NCBI RefSeq assembly: GCF_020623625.1
Contig: NC_060202.1
Coordinates: 1,134,501-1,198,500, forward strand
Direction: 5' to 3'
Source: Saccharomycodes ludwigii
Lineage: Eukaryota; Ascomycota; Saccharomycetes; Saccharomycodales; Saccharomycodaceae
Length of the DNA: 64,000 nucleotides
In this document: positions 10,764 through 21,203 of the stretch, in pieces
Layout of the letters: every line of letters begins with the position of its first letter
Position numbering within the stretch: the stretch's first letter is position 1
Notes under the pieces: model-generated
Told to the model about the DNA's origin: nothing
The model's input: only the letters and a program-made list of their open reading frames with translations
Databases searched by the model: none
Position numbers and translations under genes: made by a program

Positions 10764-13631
10764 ATGGATTTTTTATACTATCAGCAATATATTATTGCAC
10801 AAGATACAGATAGTCACAATAATAATCAAAATAGCAGCAGCAATAAAAATAACAATACTAATAGCAACAATTCCAATGTTTTGCCTGAACCAGCTACTAG
10901 ATTAAGTTTAACAGATGTAGTACCTAATAAACAATTCCCAGGTACTGGGTCTAATAATAGCACCGCTAGTAATAATACTCCTTTGAATTTAAATTTACTA
11001 AAAAATATTATTAATAATGATGTTGCTAGTAATACTAGTTTAATCGCAAACGGTAATGATTTAAGTTATAAAATGGCTAAGTACGCAGAAATATCATTAA
11101 ATGAATTTTCTAATAATAACGGTCAGGGTCTTAATAATAAAGACAATGTTAATGATAACAGTAACATTGTCACCAAAAATGCTACAAATTTTGTAAGTTC
11201 TAATTATCAAAGACAACAACTACAATTGCCTTCAGTCTCATCAAATATTCAAGATTATATAAGGAAAGGCAATGATGATTTAGCTTCCTTTGACTTAGAG
11301 ACTGACACTAACATTGTATCACCAAATAAAAAACTTAGTGCTATCGCTGTTAATAGTAACAGCATTTTAAGTCTTGCTGATCAACTATTGGCTACCAAAT
11401 TATCTAATATTTTGGCTGATGCTAGTACTAGCAGTTTCAGCGGTAACAGTGTTCGCAACACAGGCATCACCGCTTCAAGCACTATTACGAATTTAAGAAA
11501 ATGTATTTTAATTTTACAAACCATGATCGAAGATGATGCTGCTACTTGTGAGAACACAAAGGATATTATAAATTTTAAGGAGCTATTAAGAACTGATTTT
11601 GTGGGTGCTTTAAAAAGAAAAACCTTAAGAAGCCAATTGGAAAGAGAAGTTTTGAAGGAAAATCAATATTTTTTGAATATGTACATTCCTATAATTAAAA
11701 GTTTAAATAGACTTAGCGATCCATTGATGAAAATTCTAGCAATTGTTAAAAAAGATGAAAAGGCTCGGGACGTTTTTCATAAAAAAATTACAGAAAACAT
11801 TTATGGGAACAACTCTGAAATTTTAACTTTAAGAAACGATTTAAAAATGTTAAAATTGAAAAAGACAATTTTAATCTATTTGAAAAACAATTTTACCTTA
11901 AATCAATTACAAGATGACATTTTGAAAAATGGAGATGTCAATTTAGAATTTTTTCAAGTTGTTGATAAAATTCTACAGATTAAAGAGAATTGTGCTTATT
12001 TGTTAAGTGCTGACGAAAATATAGGAGAGGCTGGGACCGTTTTAAATTCCCAATTAAATGATTATTTGAATATTGCCACTAAAAAAATATACAATTCCTT
12101 ATTAGATTTTCTTTACGAGTATGATTCTCGAGAAGCTACAAACCGTAGCAACACTTCGTATTTCCCTCAATCACAAAAAATTGATGATGATGCTACAATT
12201 AGCTTATTTAAAAAAAAACTAGTTTATCTTTCAAATGATGTTGAATTTTTCAATAGCTTTTTAACCAAAGTCATTGATACAAGATCCAAGAAAAATTTAG
12301 ATGATTTCTTGAGCCAATTCGAACTAAATATGGGCACAACTGTGAATACTCCCGTTTTTACCAGTAAGGATAAAAATTCTAAGGTTAGGCCTATAATCTT
12401 AAGTGCACATGACCCCATTAGATACTTAGGAGATGTTTTAGCTTATGTACATTCATTGCTCGTTAATGAGCAAGATTTTGTTGATTCGCTATTTAAATTT
12501 CAAAATGAAAGTTTGGAGCATGTTCCCAAGATTATTTTACAAGAAACTCGTACTTATTTACAAGGGTTGGATAATAAAGTGTTGAATGGGATTTTTGCAA
12601 AATTGGCTAATAGCATTAGAATTAGATTAGAACAGATAATTAGATTCGAAAGTGATTGTACAATCAATCTGGAAATTATTCAGTTATTAAAGTTATATCA
12701 AATGATGTACACTAAATATGGTATTTCACAGAATAATTTGATAATCAAAAATTTAAAAGAATTGAAAGTTGTAGCACAATCCAAGATTATTCAGGATTTT
12801 GCTGATTTCATCGAAAATAATAATGTTAAGCCTAGTGAAAATGTGGCAAATGCAAATTTATTACCACCAGAATGGTTGCCCAAATATTTGAACAAAATAT
12901 GCGATTTTTTCGGCAAATTAGAAAGTAGCCTGGATTCCTTTAGTAGTGAGGAGGAAGAAACAAGGTTTACTAATAAAGTTTTGAAAGAACCATTCATGGA
13001 AATTTTACCTAAACAATTGCTAAATTCATACCCTAAGTCTAAAAAGGAAACTACTGCCAAAGTCTCCCTATTGATTATGCAAGTTAATTGCTTCGATTTG
13101 ATTAAAAGTAGAATAATGCCATTTCACCAGACAATTTTCAACGGCGATAATAATGTTAAAATGAGTGAAATATATAAGGCGCTACTTCAGGAATTGGACA
13201 AGTACGTGAACAAACTATTAGAAGTACAAACAAGAATACTATTTACTAGTACTGGTTGTGAAATATACTACAATCTCTTCAATATGATTTTCCCTATTGA
13301 ATCAGTCCAAGAGGACGTCGATTATGAAATGTATTATTCTGTTTTGGAAAACCCTATCATGAATCTAGATAAAATTGGCCATTCTGTCACAAAAAGTTTA
13401 AACGATTACCTACCAAAAGCATTGACGGATTTTCAAGACAAATTGCTATTTAATTTGACATCACCTATAATTGCAGACGATATTTCAAACAAATGTTTCA
13501 CTAAATTTTCTCAATTTTATAGTGTTTTTCGAAACGTCTTGTTTTTATTGTACCCTAATGACAAAGAAAGAATCATTCAAGTATTAAATTTTACACCGCA
13601 AGAAGTAGATACGTTAATTGGTATTGCATAG
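10764..13631 (+). CDS. COG6: Conserved oligomeric Golgi complex subunit 6
   Basis: Subunit of lobe B of the COG tethering complex, which captures vesicles for retrograde traffic within the Golgi. The N-terminus MDFLYYQQYIIAQDT resembles the start of S. cerevisiae Cog6. It is followed by an Asn/Ser-rich segment to about residue 200. The conserved body then begins with LRKCILILQTMIEDD, FVGALKRKTLRSQLEREVL and IIKSLNRLSDPLMKIL, and continues as helical segments to the end, including DPIRYLGDVLAYVHSLLVNEQDFV. At 955 residues it is longer than the S. cerevisiae protein (about 840), mainly because of the low-complexity N-terminal insert. It converges closely with DPH1 (about 55 bp between stop codons). 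The complex partner COG5 is also in this window, as in S. cerevisiae, where both lie on the same chromosome arm. Confidence 0.93.
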   Translation: MDFLYYQQYIIAQDTDSHNNNQNSSSNKNNNTNSNNSNVLPEPATRLSLTDVVPNKQFPGTGSNNSTASNNTPLNLNLLKNIINNDVASNTSLIANGNDLSYKMAKYAEISLNEFSNNNGQGLNNKDNVNDNSNIVTKNATNFVSSNYQRQQLQLPSVSSNIQDYIRKGNDDLASFDLETDTNIVSPNKKLSAIAVNSNSILSLADQLLATKLSNILADASTSSFSGNSVRNTGITASSTITNLRKCILILQTMIEDDAATCENTKDIINFKELLRTDFVGALKRKTLRSQLEREVLKENQYFLNMYIPIIKSLNRLSDPLMKILAIVKKDEKARDVFHKKITENIYGNNSEILTLRNDLKMLKLKKTILIYLKNNFTLNQLQDDILKNGDVNLEFFQVVDKILQIKENCAYLLSADENIGEAGTVLNSQLNDYLNIATKKIYNSLLDFLYEYDSREATNRSNTSYFPQSQKIDDDATISLFKKKLVYLSNDVEFFNSFLTKVIDTRSKKNLDDFLSQFELNMGTTVNTPVFTSKDKNSKVRPIILSAHDPIRYLGDVLAYVHSLLVNEQDFVDSLFKFQNESLEHVPKIILQETRTYLQGLDNKVLNGIFAKLANSIRIRLEQIIRFESDCTINLEIIQLLKLYQMMYTKYGISQNNLIIKNLKELKVVAQSKIIQDFADFIENNNVKPSENVANANLLPPEWLPKYLNKICDFFGKLESSLDSFSSEEEETRFTNKVLKEPFMEILPKQLLNSYPKSKKETTAKVSLLIMQVNCFDLIKSRIMPFHQTIFNGDNNVKMSEIYKALLQELDKYVNKLLEVQTRILFTSTGCEIYYNLFNMIFPIESVQEDVDYEMYYSVLENPIMNLDKIGHSVTKSLNDYLPKALTDFQDKLLFNLTSPIIADDISNKCFTKFSQFYSVFRNVLFLLYPNDKERIIQVLNFTPQEVDTLIGIA

Positions 13632-13686
13632 AATACATATATAATGTAGAATTATTGTTTGCAACATTCATTAAACATTTCATTAA

Positions 13687-15018
13687 TTATTTTAAAAAAA
13701 AATCAGAGGAGTGCTCGGGTTGTTTACCCCTACCATATCCAGAACTTTCATAATAGTCCATTGGGTAATATTTCTCATTGAACATTATGTCTTGCTGTAG
13801 CATTACATTGCATTCATATGGAGTTAACAAAGGTTTGTTAAAGGCGTATCCCCAATCTATAGATAGCCGAGGGCAGGCTACCTGAACGAAAACATCGATT
13901 TCATCAAACATAACTAATTTCTGTGGGAAAATCTCACTTAGAATAATCTTAACTACTTTTTTACCACTTTTCAACAATTTGTCTTCTAAATCTTTAACCG
14001 TATTTAAATTGCCTTGTCTACCCAAAGCCCCCAAAATTAAACCAAAGGTTTGGCCTTTGGATGCGGTGGTAATAGCTTCGGATCTAACTTCTACCAACTG
14101 TTTCTGATCATATTTTTCGATAGTAAATTTTCTGCTATATGGATCGTATCTATAGGCAGGTATTTCTGGATTGTGAATCATAGCACTTTCCAAATGGAAT
14201 CGGCCATCACCAATATAGCACATTGCATCGATTTGATCTTTATCCAATCTCTGAGATGTACAGCCCAATACTTCTCCCTTCGACAATGGTCTTATTTGAG
14301 GGGGAATAATATATAAACTATGAGATGCATCATTTTCTAAAATTGATTTAATACTATGGATTGTTGGGTTGAATTGGATAGTCCCAAAAGCAGCTATTTT
14401 GCTCCCTTGAGGAAAATTTTTTTGTAATGTCTTAATTAAATGAGTTTCATCAATGTTGATTGTTACAAAAACGTACAAAACTTTAATACTAGTGATATCA
14501 ATAGGAACTAAACAAGAGTGTGCATAGTGGATAATAAAGTCACAATCCAAAGATCTGGCTGTGAAATCATCAATACAGCATGCACCATAACTTACATCAC
14601 CCATAACAATGGTTTCTACTTGACAAAACTGTTCCAAAATATCGCTAATTACTAGAGAATAAATCAATAAACCTTCAGGCATTTGCAATGCTACTCTTGT
14701 AGCCTTGTATTTCTTAATATTCCAAATTGTCTTGTGAATTTCAAAATTATAATTTGATGGCAATAATTTAATGGCTTCATTTAATTCTTTATCGTTTAAA
14801 ATTTCCTCTGGAATATGGTTAACTGGGTTATGTGCCCTGATAGTCCTATGTTTTGGTTTTGTTACTAGACTGTTATTATTTACTTCTGGTTTTGATTCTT
14901 CTAATTTGTCACTTGTGTTTGTCTTAGTGTTGCTAGATGCGGAATGAGTATTTTTTACACCAACAAATCTTTTTCTTCTAGTAGACGGATTGGTTGTTTT
15001 AGTCTCTGCAACAGACAT
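13687..15018 (-). CDS. DPH1: Diphthamide biosynthesis subunit Dph1
   Basis: With Dph2 this iron-sulfur enzyme transfers the 3-amino-3-carboxypropyl group of S-adenosylmethionine to a histidine of elongation factor 2, the first step of diphthamide formation in the cytosol. Family motifs are plain: ALQMPEGLLIYS, MGDVSYGACCIDDF, FIIHYAHSCLVPID, YIGDGRFHLES, and VQVACPRLSIDWG near the C-terminus. Candidate 4Fe-4S ligands are the Cys147/Cys148 pair, Cys253 in LGCTS and Cys382 in ACPRLS, matching the three-cysteine pattern of the family. The length (443) is close to S. cerevisiae Dph1 (425). The first 60 residues are basic and low in complexity. It is divergent from SHQ1 across about 660 bp, and its mRNA leader would carry an AAAACAAAAAC repeat. 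Confidence 0.97.
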   Translation of the reverse strand: MSVAETKTTNPSTRRKRFVGVKNTHSASSNTKTNTSDKLEESKPEVNNNSLVTKPKHRTIRAHNPVNHIPEEILNDKELNEAIKLLPSNYNFEIHKTIWNIKKYKATRVALQMPEGLLIYSLVISDILEQFCQVETIVMGDVSYGACCIDDFTARSLDCDFIIHYAHSCLVPIDITSIKVLYVFVTINIDETHLIKTLQKNFPQGSKIAAFGTIQFNPTIHSIKSILENDASHSLYIIPPQIRPLSKGEVLGCTSQRLDKDQIDAMCYIGDGRFHLESAMIHNPEIPAYRYDPYSRKFTIEKYDQKQLVEVRSEAITTASKGQTFGLILGALGRQGNLNTVKDLEDKLLKSGKKVVKIILSEIFPQKLVMFDEIDVFVQVACPRLSIDWGYAFNKPLLTPYECNVMLQQDIMFNEKYYPMDYYESSGYGRGKQPEHSSDFFLK

Positions 15019-15682
15019 TTTGCTCTTTTTTTTATTAGTTTTGTTTTGTTTTGTTTTTGTTTTGTTTTTGTTTTGTTTTTGTTTTGTTTTTGTTTTGTTT
15101 TTGTTTTGTTTTGTTTTGTTTTAAAATTAAGCCATGTTCAACAACTGAAGATATAATAAAAATAAAAATAAAAAATAGGTAGTTGGTTTAGTCATTTTAT
15201 AATATATGATTTAAGAACATTCAATATCAATGCTTCATGACATCTTTTCTTTTTTTTTTTTTATTTTTATTTTTTTTTTTTCGCTTCTTTTTGTAGGTGT
15301 TCCGAAGGTTCTTTTTGGTACAATTATAAAAAAACCTTTTTTATTATTATTGGTACCAACAGTACTAAAAACATAGTATAAAATATATATATATAATATA
15401 TTCATGTTGGAATTGCCCTCTAATAACTGTTTCCTTTAAAGTTACTCAAAGTTACTCAAAGTAACATCTTTTAATTTATCATATTTATTTCTTCACTTGG
15501 ATTTTTCTAAATTAAATAAAGCTTTCGAGGGGCATTGTCTATTTATATATGCTTATATTAACTCGCTTTTTTTCTTTTTTTTTTTTTTCTCGTATTTAAA
15601 TCATCATATTTTTGTATATAATATTTTACAGCTTTATTCATTGAATGAAATTGAAAAAGTAAAACAAAATATTATATGAATA
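15019..15682. promoter_or_regulatory. divergent promoter region of DPH1 and SHQ1
   Basis: This interval must hold both promoters. Seen in it are the TTTTGTTTTTG minisatellite next to DPH1, poly(T) tracts near 15249-15283, a (TA)n stretch near 15384-15400, and two direct copies of AAAGTTACTC followed by an inverted AGTAAC near 15437-15466. No additional gene seen. Confidence 0.6.
15039..15122. repeat. TTTTG/TTTTTG minisatellite in the DPH1 leader
   Basis: An array alternating TTTTG and TTTTTG fills 84 bp starting about 20 bp upstream of the DPH1 start codon. In the DPH1 mRNA it would read as an unstructured A-rich leader with regularly spaced C. Confidence 0.85.
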
Positions 15683-17290
15683 ATGATCACGCCAAGGTTT
15701 GAGATATCTCAAGATTCGGATTATATCTACATCAAAATACACATTTCTAACATCAGGTTCAATTCACAGGGGTTAGAATTGCTTGTTGATAAAAACCTTT
15801 TTATTTTTTATTTGTCACCGTATTATCTAAGATTAAGGTTTGATAACGAATTGCAAAACCTTGATGGAGAAACAGAAGATAATGGTGAGACAGATGCTTC
15901 AACAAGGGTAACTGCAGAATATAAAAGTAAAGAGGAGCGTATTGATGTTAGAATACCAAAATTAGTATCTGGAACAGAATTTAAAGATTTAGATACACCA
16001 TTAAAATTATTAGCCAGAAAAGGTGATATCTTGGCAACTAATCAACAACAAAAAAAGGAGCTAGGATCTATTTCTAAGGGGCCTTTGATTCAAGAAGTTG
16101 AATCCACCGCCAGTAAGAGCAACATTGAGCCATATGCTCATGAAAATATTGAAGATATTGCTAAGGATGGTGAAGATTTTGAATGGGAGATTAAGCAAAC
16201 ATTGAATTTGGGAGATGACAGTGACACCAATGGTGTTGCGAATATTGCCTTTAATAGAATTGGGTTTGATAATCAATATAGCAGTGATATAATTGAGATA
16301 AGTTGTTCTCATGGCAATGATATTAATGAAGTTGCTTTATCAAGCTTAAAAACCAAATCAGCAAATGAACGTGTATTAGAACGCATTGCCAATGAAAACA
16401 ACAAATTTGATCCAGATTACTATGCTTCGGAATATATGACATTTGTACATGGAACTGAAGAAGATTTGGAAATTAATGGGATTAAAACTATATTAAAATG
16501 CATACCTGTAATACCTAAATTGTATTTACTATGGTTTAAGGAAAATGGAGGGAATAACGCCAATAAAAACGGACATAAATTTTTTGTAGAATTTTCTAAA
16601 GAAGAACAGAATCAAATGAGTGATAATTTGCCTAATAAGACGTATTTTGTAGATGATGTCAAACCACTATATTTAACAATATTAAGTTTACTATTTGCTT
16701 ATATGTATGAACAGTTAGAAAACGAATGTCAACATAACACGGAATCTGCATGGACAATAGGCAAATTGACGCCTCAACTATCTAATTTAGATCAGCAATT
16801 AATATTGAAGGATATATCGGCACCTACCATAAACGTTGTTAGAGAAGCTATAATTATAGGTCTTAGAAAGGCTGTGGCATATCCACTACATAGAAATTAT
16901 GAATTAGGTATGAAATGTTGGGATTACGTTTACTATACTTTGTTAGGTGGTTGTAAGTTGGTAGCTAAAGTGTTATTGGATATACATGAATTATTTAGAT
17001 TTCACGATGTTTATTATGTTTATAACAAGATTTTGCTAGATGATTTATGTTCTTGGTTTATTAAGTATGGAAATGAAAATGTCATTAATAATTTAGCCAA
17101 CGAAGTAAAGATTCAAATTAGAAATGATCGAATAAAGAAAGGAGATATCCAATTCGATTGTGTAACTGGTATCAATGAAACAAATGGCGAGGTTGAATAT
17201 GAAAAAATGAATTTAGAAGAAATAGAATCCATAGCTGAAAAACAATATTCTGAACTATTAGAACAACAAGAATTTGAAGAGCAGGATTGA
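15683..17290 (+). CDS. SHQ1: Shq1, H/ACA snoRNP assembly chaperone
   Basis: Shq1 binds newly made Cbf5/dyskerin before it enters H/ACA snoRNPs, acting as an RNA mimic in the cytoplasm and nucleoplasm. The N-terminal CS-like domain (about residues 1-95) opens with ITPRFEISQDSDYIYIKIHISNIRF as in the family. After a variable acidic linker, the helical Shq1-specific domain covers roughly 235-490, with FDPDYYASEYM, FVDDVKPLYLTILSLLFAYMYE, TIGKLTPQLSNLD, YPLHRNYELGMKCWDYVYY and LLDIHELFRFHDVYYVYNKILLDDLC. The length of 535 compares with about 507 in S. cerevisiae. The C-terminus is acidic and Glu-rich. Orientation and position match YIL104C between DPH1 and BOP3. Confidence 0.94.
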   Translation: MITPRFEISQDSDYIYIKIHISNIRFNSQGLELLVDKNLFIFYLSPYYLRLRFDNELQNLDGETEDNGETDASTRVTAEYKSKEERIDVRIPKLVSGTEFKDLDTPLKLLARKGDILATNQQQKKELGSISKGPLIQEVESTASKSNIEPYAHENIEDIAKDGEDFEWEIKQTLNLGDDSDTNGVANIAFNRIGFDNQYSSDIIEISCSHGNDINEVALSSLKTKSANERVLERIANENNKFDPDYYASEYMTFVHGTEEDLEINGIKTILKCIPVIPKLYLLWFKENGGNNANKNGHKFFVEFSKEEQNQMSDNLPNKTYFVDDVKPLYLTILSLLFAYMYEQLENECQHNTESAWTIGKLTPQLSNLDQQLILKDISAPTINVVREAIIIGLRKAVAYPLHRNYELGMKCWDYVYYTLLGGCKLVAKVLLDIHELFRFHDVYYVYNKILLDDLCSWFIKYGNENVINNLANEVKIQIRNDRIKKGDIQFDCVTGINETNGEVEYEKMNLEEIESIAEKQYSELLEQQEFEEQD

Positions 17291-17424
17291 TATATGTATG
17301 TGTATGCATTCCTATAATCCTATGTATATATATATATATATATATATAAATGTATAATGTAGTACTTTGTCTATTTACTTATTTTTTTTTTTTTTTTTTT
17401 TTACAAAAATAAAAAAAAAATAAT

Positions 17425-18939
17425 TCAGTTCAAAATAGATATTATTGTTGAATTATTTCTACAATGACCTCTCACATGACTAGTTGCCTGCATTGGAACG
17501 TTCAACAGACTGGAACCATCATTGTTAGCAAAATTGGTTCTAGAAGCGTTAAAGATAGAATTGTTTCCACCAGGATCTAAATGATTAATATGAATAGAAG
17601 GTTCTTCCATTTCATCTTGCTGCCTTTCTTCACTATCATCTGCATTTTCATACGCTTTATCCACCATATTATTTTTTTCTTGTTCAGCCTCCTCCTCTTC
17701 TTCTTCTTCTTCTTCTGCATCTTCATAATCTAAAGTGGTATCAGGGCTTTCTTTGTATCCAGTAGATACTTCTTCCTTCAGCTTTTCTTCCCTCATGTTT
17801 TCAAATTCATCATCAGTAGATTCGTGTCCAACATCACCATCGTCATTTTCTGTGACAGGTGGCTTGGCAATGTTCTTTAAATTATTACCATTGTGAGTTA
17901 TATTATTACAAACCTTATTGTTTTTAAAGATTAACGGTCTAAATTTTATCTTCTTCCCAAAATGATTATTTGTTTTATTATACTGTTCAATTCGATTTAG
18001 ATCTATCTGGGATACAGCCCTTTTAGTTGCTATATTATTGGGGTTGTTAGTGTTTAGATTTTTACGAACTTTATATGTGTTATTTTCAACTAATGTAGAT
18101 CTTGTGCCACTATAAGTAAACTTAGGCCTAAAAACCATCATTTCAGGTGCAAATGGAGAAGGTTTTAAAACTGCAGGCAATGATTGGTTTCTCCTATGAG
18201 AAGGAGAAAAGTTTCTAATATTAGTAGTTTTACAATTCATATCAATGGGGGACCCTGTTATTCTATTAGTATAGCTATTGGTATCATGGACATTGTCACG
18301 GCCCATATAGGCATCTTCCTGCTCTTCTGTGAAATTGGCTGAATCGCCATTCAATGCTTCCACTGCTTTGGCACCTATCCTAGCTGGGGAATTTGTTCTT
18401 CTATGTGTTTTAATTTTATGCTCTGGGATTGAGTTATTATCAATAGTGGTTATATCTTTGGCACCAGTTTGCTCTACGCTTGCGGATCTATGAATTGAAT
18501 TGCTGGTATATAAAGATGTAGGTGTTTTTGAAGATTCAGGAGGGAACTTAAAAGTCTGTAATTTGATTTTTTGGTTTTTCAAAATGTTCGATTCATTTTC
18601 TACATTAGTGCCTGGTATAGGTTGTTTTATATTATTGATGCTGTTAAGATTATTATCTTTAGATTTAGCCATATCAATTTGCATTGGAAATGCTGTATTA
18701 TTTGAAAATAATTGAGGTATTAAATTACCTGGTATATTAGCTTGCATTGCTGATTTAATTAACTCTAGTTTGTAAAATTGCTGTTTTGTAACTTCTTGGT
18801 AGCATTTTAATTCTAATGCTTTATGTAAAGTCTGTTCACCATATGGCCAAGTATTTAAATCTGTTCCCAATAAAGAGCTCAATGGATTTTTCATATTATT
18901 GTTGGATGTATTATAATTAGCCTTTGATGGAGTAAACAT
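17425..18939 (-). CDS. BOP3: Bop3-like protein of uncertain function
   Basis: Assigned to BOP3 from position (between the COG6/DPH1/SHQ1 cluster and YIP3, on the expected strand) and a short N-terminal conserved block. This block, at about residues 25-80, contains LNTWPYGEQTLHKALELK, EVTKQQFYKLE and IPGNLIPQLF. S. cerevisiae BOP3 is known mainly from genetic suppression and methylmercury resistance; its molecular role is unknown. The rest is hydrophilic and low in complexity. It includes basic Ser/Pro patches such as HRRTNSPARIG and HRRNQSLPAVLKPSPFAPEM, which look like phosphorylation or binding segments, and a long Glu-rich stretch near 390-440. There is no membrane segment or enzyme fold visible. 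The gene converges with SHQ1 at a spacing of about 130 bp. Confidence that this is a gene is high; the name rests largely on synteny. Confidence 0.78.
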   Translation of the reverse strand: MFTPSKANYNTSNNNMKNPLSSLLGTDLNTWPYGEQTLHKALELKCYQEVTKQQFYKLELIKSAMQANIPGNLIPQLFSNNTAFPMQIDMAKSKDNNLNSINNIKQPIPGTNVENESNILKNQKIKLQTFKFPPESSKTPTSLYTSNSIHRSASVEQTGAKDITTIDNNSIPEHKIKTHRRTNSPARIGAKAVEALNGDSANFTEEQEDAYMGRDNVHDTNSYTNRITGSPIDMNCKTTNIRNFSPSHRRNQSLPAVLKPSPFAPEMMVFRPKFTYSGTRSTLVENNTYKVRKNLNTNNPNNIATKRAVSQIDLNRIEQYNKTNNHFGKKIKFRPLIFKNNKVCNNITHNGNNLKNIAKPPVTENDDGDVGHESTDDEFENMREEKLKEEVSTGYKESPDTTLDYEDAEEEEEEEEEAEQEKNNMVDKAYENADDSEERQQDEMEEPSIHINHLDPGGNNSIFNASRTNFANNDGSSLLNVPMQATSHVRGHCRNNSTIISILN

Positions 18940-19605
18940 GCTTATCTATCTATATATTATTATCATATATATATATATATATGTATATGTATTGAATTGA
19001 GGTTTGATCTTATTGTCAAACGTGCAATATAGCTAGTTTGGAAGGAACTAAAGAGCAAAGTCTTTAAAATAAGAACTTAGAATTTAATTTACTGGTTAAA
19101 AAAAAGGAAAGAAGAAGGGAAAAAGTGAGATATTTTATTTTATTTTTATATCTTTGCCATACTAAATGAATAACTCTTTTTTAAGCATTTTCAGTTTTTA
19201 CAATGATTATTTTATTATTCTTTTTTTTGTGGGCATTATTGACATTTTTATGTTTTTTTTTTTTTGTTTACATTCTTTCTATTTCCAAGTTTTCAAATTG
19301 TTTACCAGTTACTCAATTAGGCAATTTATGAAAAATAATAAACAAATATAACGAAAAGAGTAATAAACAAAAAGACGAATCATCCGCTGGCAGATGAGCA
19401 CATATATTTGTTTATCTAGATATGATACAACTAAATTACCCAAAAATTGTAAAAGGAGAAGGTGATATTAGGGATAATATTATGATGTAAACTATTAATT
19501 TATAAATAATAATAATAATAATAATAAAGAAGATATAAATGAAGGATATACATCTAATAAAAAAAAAAAAAAAAAAAAAAAGGAAATTTATAGATCCAAT
19601 GATAT
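18940..19605. other. gene-free stretch between BOP3 and YIP3
   Basis: Holds the BOP3 promoter (minus strand) and the YIP3 3' end. A (TA)n run lies near 18964-18982, an (AAT)n run near 19507-19527 and a poly(A) tract near 19559-19580. A 61-codon Phe-rich frame at 19166-19351 is taken as chance. Confidence 0.55.
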
Positions 19606-20163
19606 TTACACTTGTTCTTCAAAAACTGTTTCAATGGGTTTTTCCATGAACGAAGCATGACCTAAAACTACAACACCTGAAGTACCGATCAACCACATTA
19701 ATGTGCTAATGGGAGAAGCTAAAAATCCTAATGGAACAGAAACACATAATAGAGCAGTATATAGTTGAGATGCCTTTAATACACCAAAGGAAGTAACTAA
19801 GTCTTCGCCATTTAATTTATTTATACTGATAATACCAAATCCGGTGAAAAGTAAGACAAATAATAGCAACCAATTAGTTAACAAGGTATAAATACTCAAA
19901 GAAACAATTATCAAGGCATAATTGGTAGAATAGTATTTTAAATTATATGAAACTCTTTGTTGGACTTCCGAAAAGTTGGCCGGCTTGGAAATTCTTTTAA
20001 CGTCGAAGAAATCCTGTGGTTGACGTAAATTAGAAAATTTGGCTTGCACATTATAAAATTCTGTCTTAATGTTTTCTATCGATAAATTTTTAATAAATGA
20101 ACCAAATTGTGTGGTTAAAGTTGTAGTTAGTTGTTGAGATTGTGGTTGTTGTATGGAGTCCAT
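19606..20163 (-). CDS. YIP3: Yip3/PRA1-family ER-Golgi membrane protein
   Basis: PRA1-family protein that associates with prenylated Rab GTPases and works in ER-to-Golgi traffic. The conserved series is NLSIENIKTEF, QDFFDVKRISKPANF, EVQQRVSYNLKYYSTNYALIIV, a pair of hydrophobic hairpins (about residues 80-115 and 130-165), LVTSFGVLKASQLYTALL, VSVPLGFLASPISTLMWLIG and HASFMEKPIETVFEEQV. Its 185 residues match the family size (about 176 in S. cerevisiae). Here the reading frame is continuous from its first Met with no sign of an intron. It lies in tandem with LAP2 and BOP3 on the minus strand, each with its own spacer, and a tRNA gene sits just upstream. Confidence 0.94.
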   Translation of the reverse strand: MDSIQQPQSQQLTTTLTTQFGSFIKNLSIENIKTEFYNVQAKFSNLRQPQDFFDVKRISKPANFSEVQQRVSYNLKYYSTNYALIIVSLSIYTLLTNWLLLFVLLFTGFGIISINKLNGEDLVTSFGVLKASQLYTALLCVSVPLGFLASPISTLMWLIGTSGVVVLGHASFMEKPIETVFEEQV

Positions 20164-20530
20164 TTTCTTTTTACTTTCTCTTAAATTAATTCCTATTTAG
20201 ATATGTAGCTTAGATAACAAACTATTTTCCTTTTTCCTTTTTTTTTAAAGAAAAAAAAAAAAAAAACTAGTAGATATTTAGGTATATATATATATTATCA
20301 CTGCACCAGTTATAATTTATATTAGCCTTACGACATTAAAATAAAAAAAAAAAGAAGAAAGTTGGAAGAAAAAAGAAGAAAAAAAAAAAAAAAAATTAAT
20401 TAAATAATAAAAGCCTTGATTGTAAAAATTGACTTTGTTTGTGTTTTAGAATTATTTCTTTTTTTGTTTGTCGGTTTTAATCTTTTTTTCAAAATTACAA
20501 AATTACAAAATTACAAAAAAAAAAGATTCT
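20164..20530. other. spacer between YIP3 and tRNA-Gly
   Basis: Contains the YIP3 promoter on the minus strand. Several purine-rich runs (near 20250-20266 and 20340-20396) and three tandem copies of AAAATTAC-like words near 20490-20515 are visible. No gene seen. Confidence 0.55.
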
Positions 20531-20535
20531 AAAAA
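20531..20535 (-). terminator. RNA polymerase III terminator of tRNA-Gly
   Basis: Five T on the minus strand begin 5 bases after the tRNA 3' end, with a second run of ten T (20515-20524) as back-up. Oligo(T) is the standard polymerase III stop signal. Confidence 0.85.
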
Positions 20536-20539
20536 TAAA

Positions 20540-20610
20540 TGCATCGGCCGGGAATCGAACCCGGGGCCCAACGATGGCAACGTTGGATTTTACCACTAAA
20601 CCACCGATGC
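20540..20610 (-). tRNA. tG(GCC): tRNA-Gly, anticodon GCC
   Basis: The minus strand folds into a complete 71-base cloverleaf without an intron. The acceptor stem is GCATCGG paired with CCGATGC, with discriminator A. The D arm contains TGGTTTAGTGG, which is also the polymerase III A box. The anticodon stem CAACG/CGTTG carries the loop TTGCCAT with anticodon GCC, and the T arm GGTTCGATTCC is the B box. It reads glycine codons GGC and GGT. Much of the body is the same as the well-known yeast tRNA-Gly(GCC); the acceptor stem differs. No long terminal repeat remnants are seen beside it, although yeast tRNA genes often attract such elements. Confidence 0.98.
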
Positions 20611-21203
20611 TCGAATTGTATGGTTCCTCTGCCAATGAAAAATCCTCTTCTTTTATCATAATTTGTGTAAGATATGGAAAAAAAAAAAAAAGAATGATAA
20701 ATCAGGGAACTCCAAAGTCATGGAATTTACCTAACAAGGAAATTATTGCAAAAAGAAAGCATATCTAACGGACAATAATCAAATGTTAGAAGAAAAGAAT
20801 AATGTAAATTACAAATGGAAAAAGGCTGAAAATAAGTCATATACAAAAAGGTGCGTTTATTTAAAGAATTAATTATGAAATTAACTGGAAATACATGAGT
20901 TATAGCTTATTTATTAAAAGCGTATAAAAAAGATCAAGCAATAAACTATTATATCTGTCTTGATATAAGTGGTAAAAAGTATTATAGTCAGTTTACTAAC
21001 CCTACCTCGCTATATAGCCCCTGCGCAACATAACATCTATTTATATTAATGAGCTATTTAAGCATTTTTCTCTTAAAGAAAATTATTCAATCAACCCACG
21101 CAAAATGTAATTTTATTAAAAGAATTGCAGATTCTAAATTATATATACATGTGTCAAATAATTATAATAAAACACATACATAATACCATACTCCATTTCT
21201 TAT
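20611..21203. other. spacer between tRNA-Gly and LAP2
   Basis: Mixed AT-rich DNA with one poly(A) run near 20679-20691. No gene, element end or tRNA was recognised. It holds the upstream flank of the tRNA and the LAP2 3' end (minus strand). Confidence 0.55.

Noticed and set aside
15404-15413. TGTTGGAATT word resembling the start of a Ty-type long terminal repeat
   Set aside because: No matching end, target duplication or second copy was seen; the word alone is not evidence of an element.
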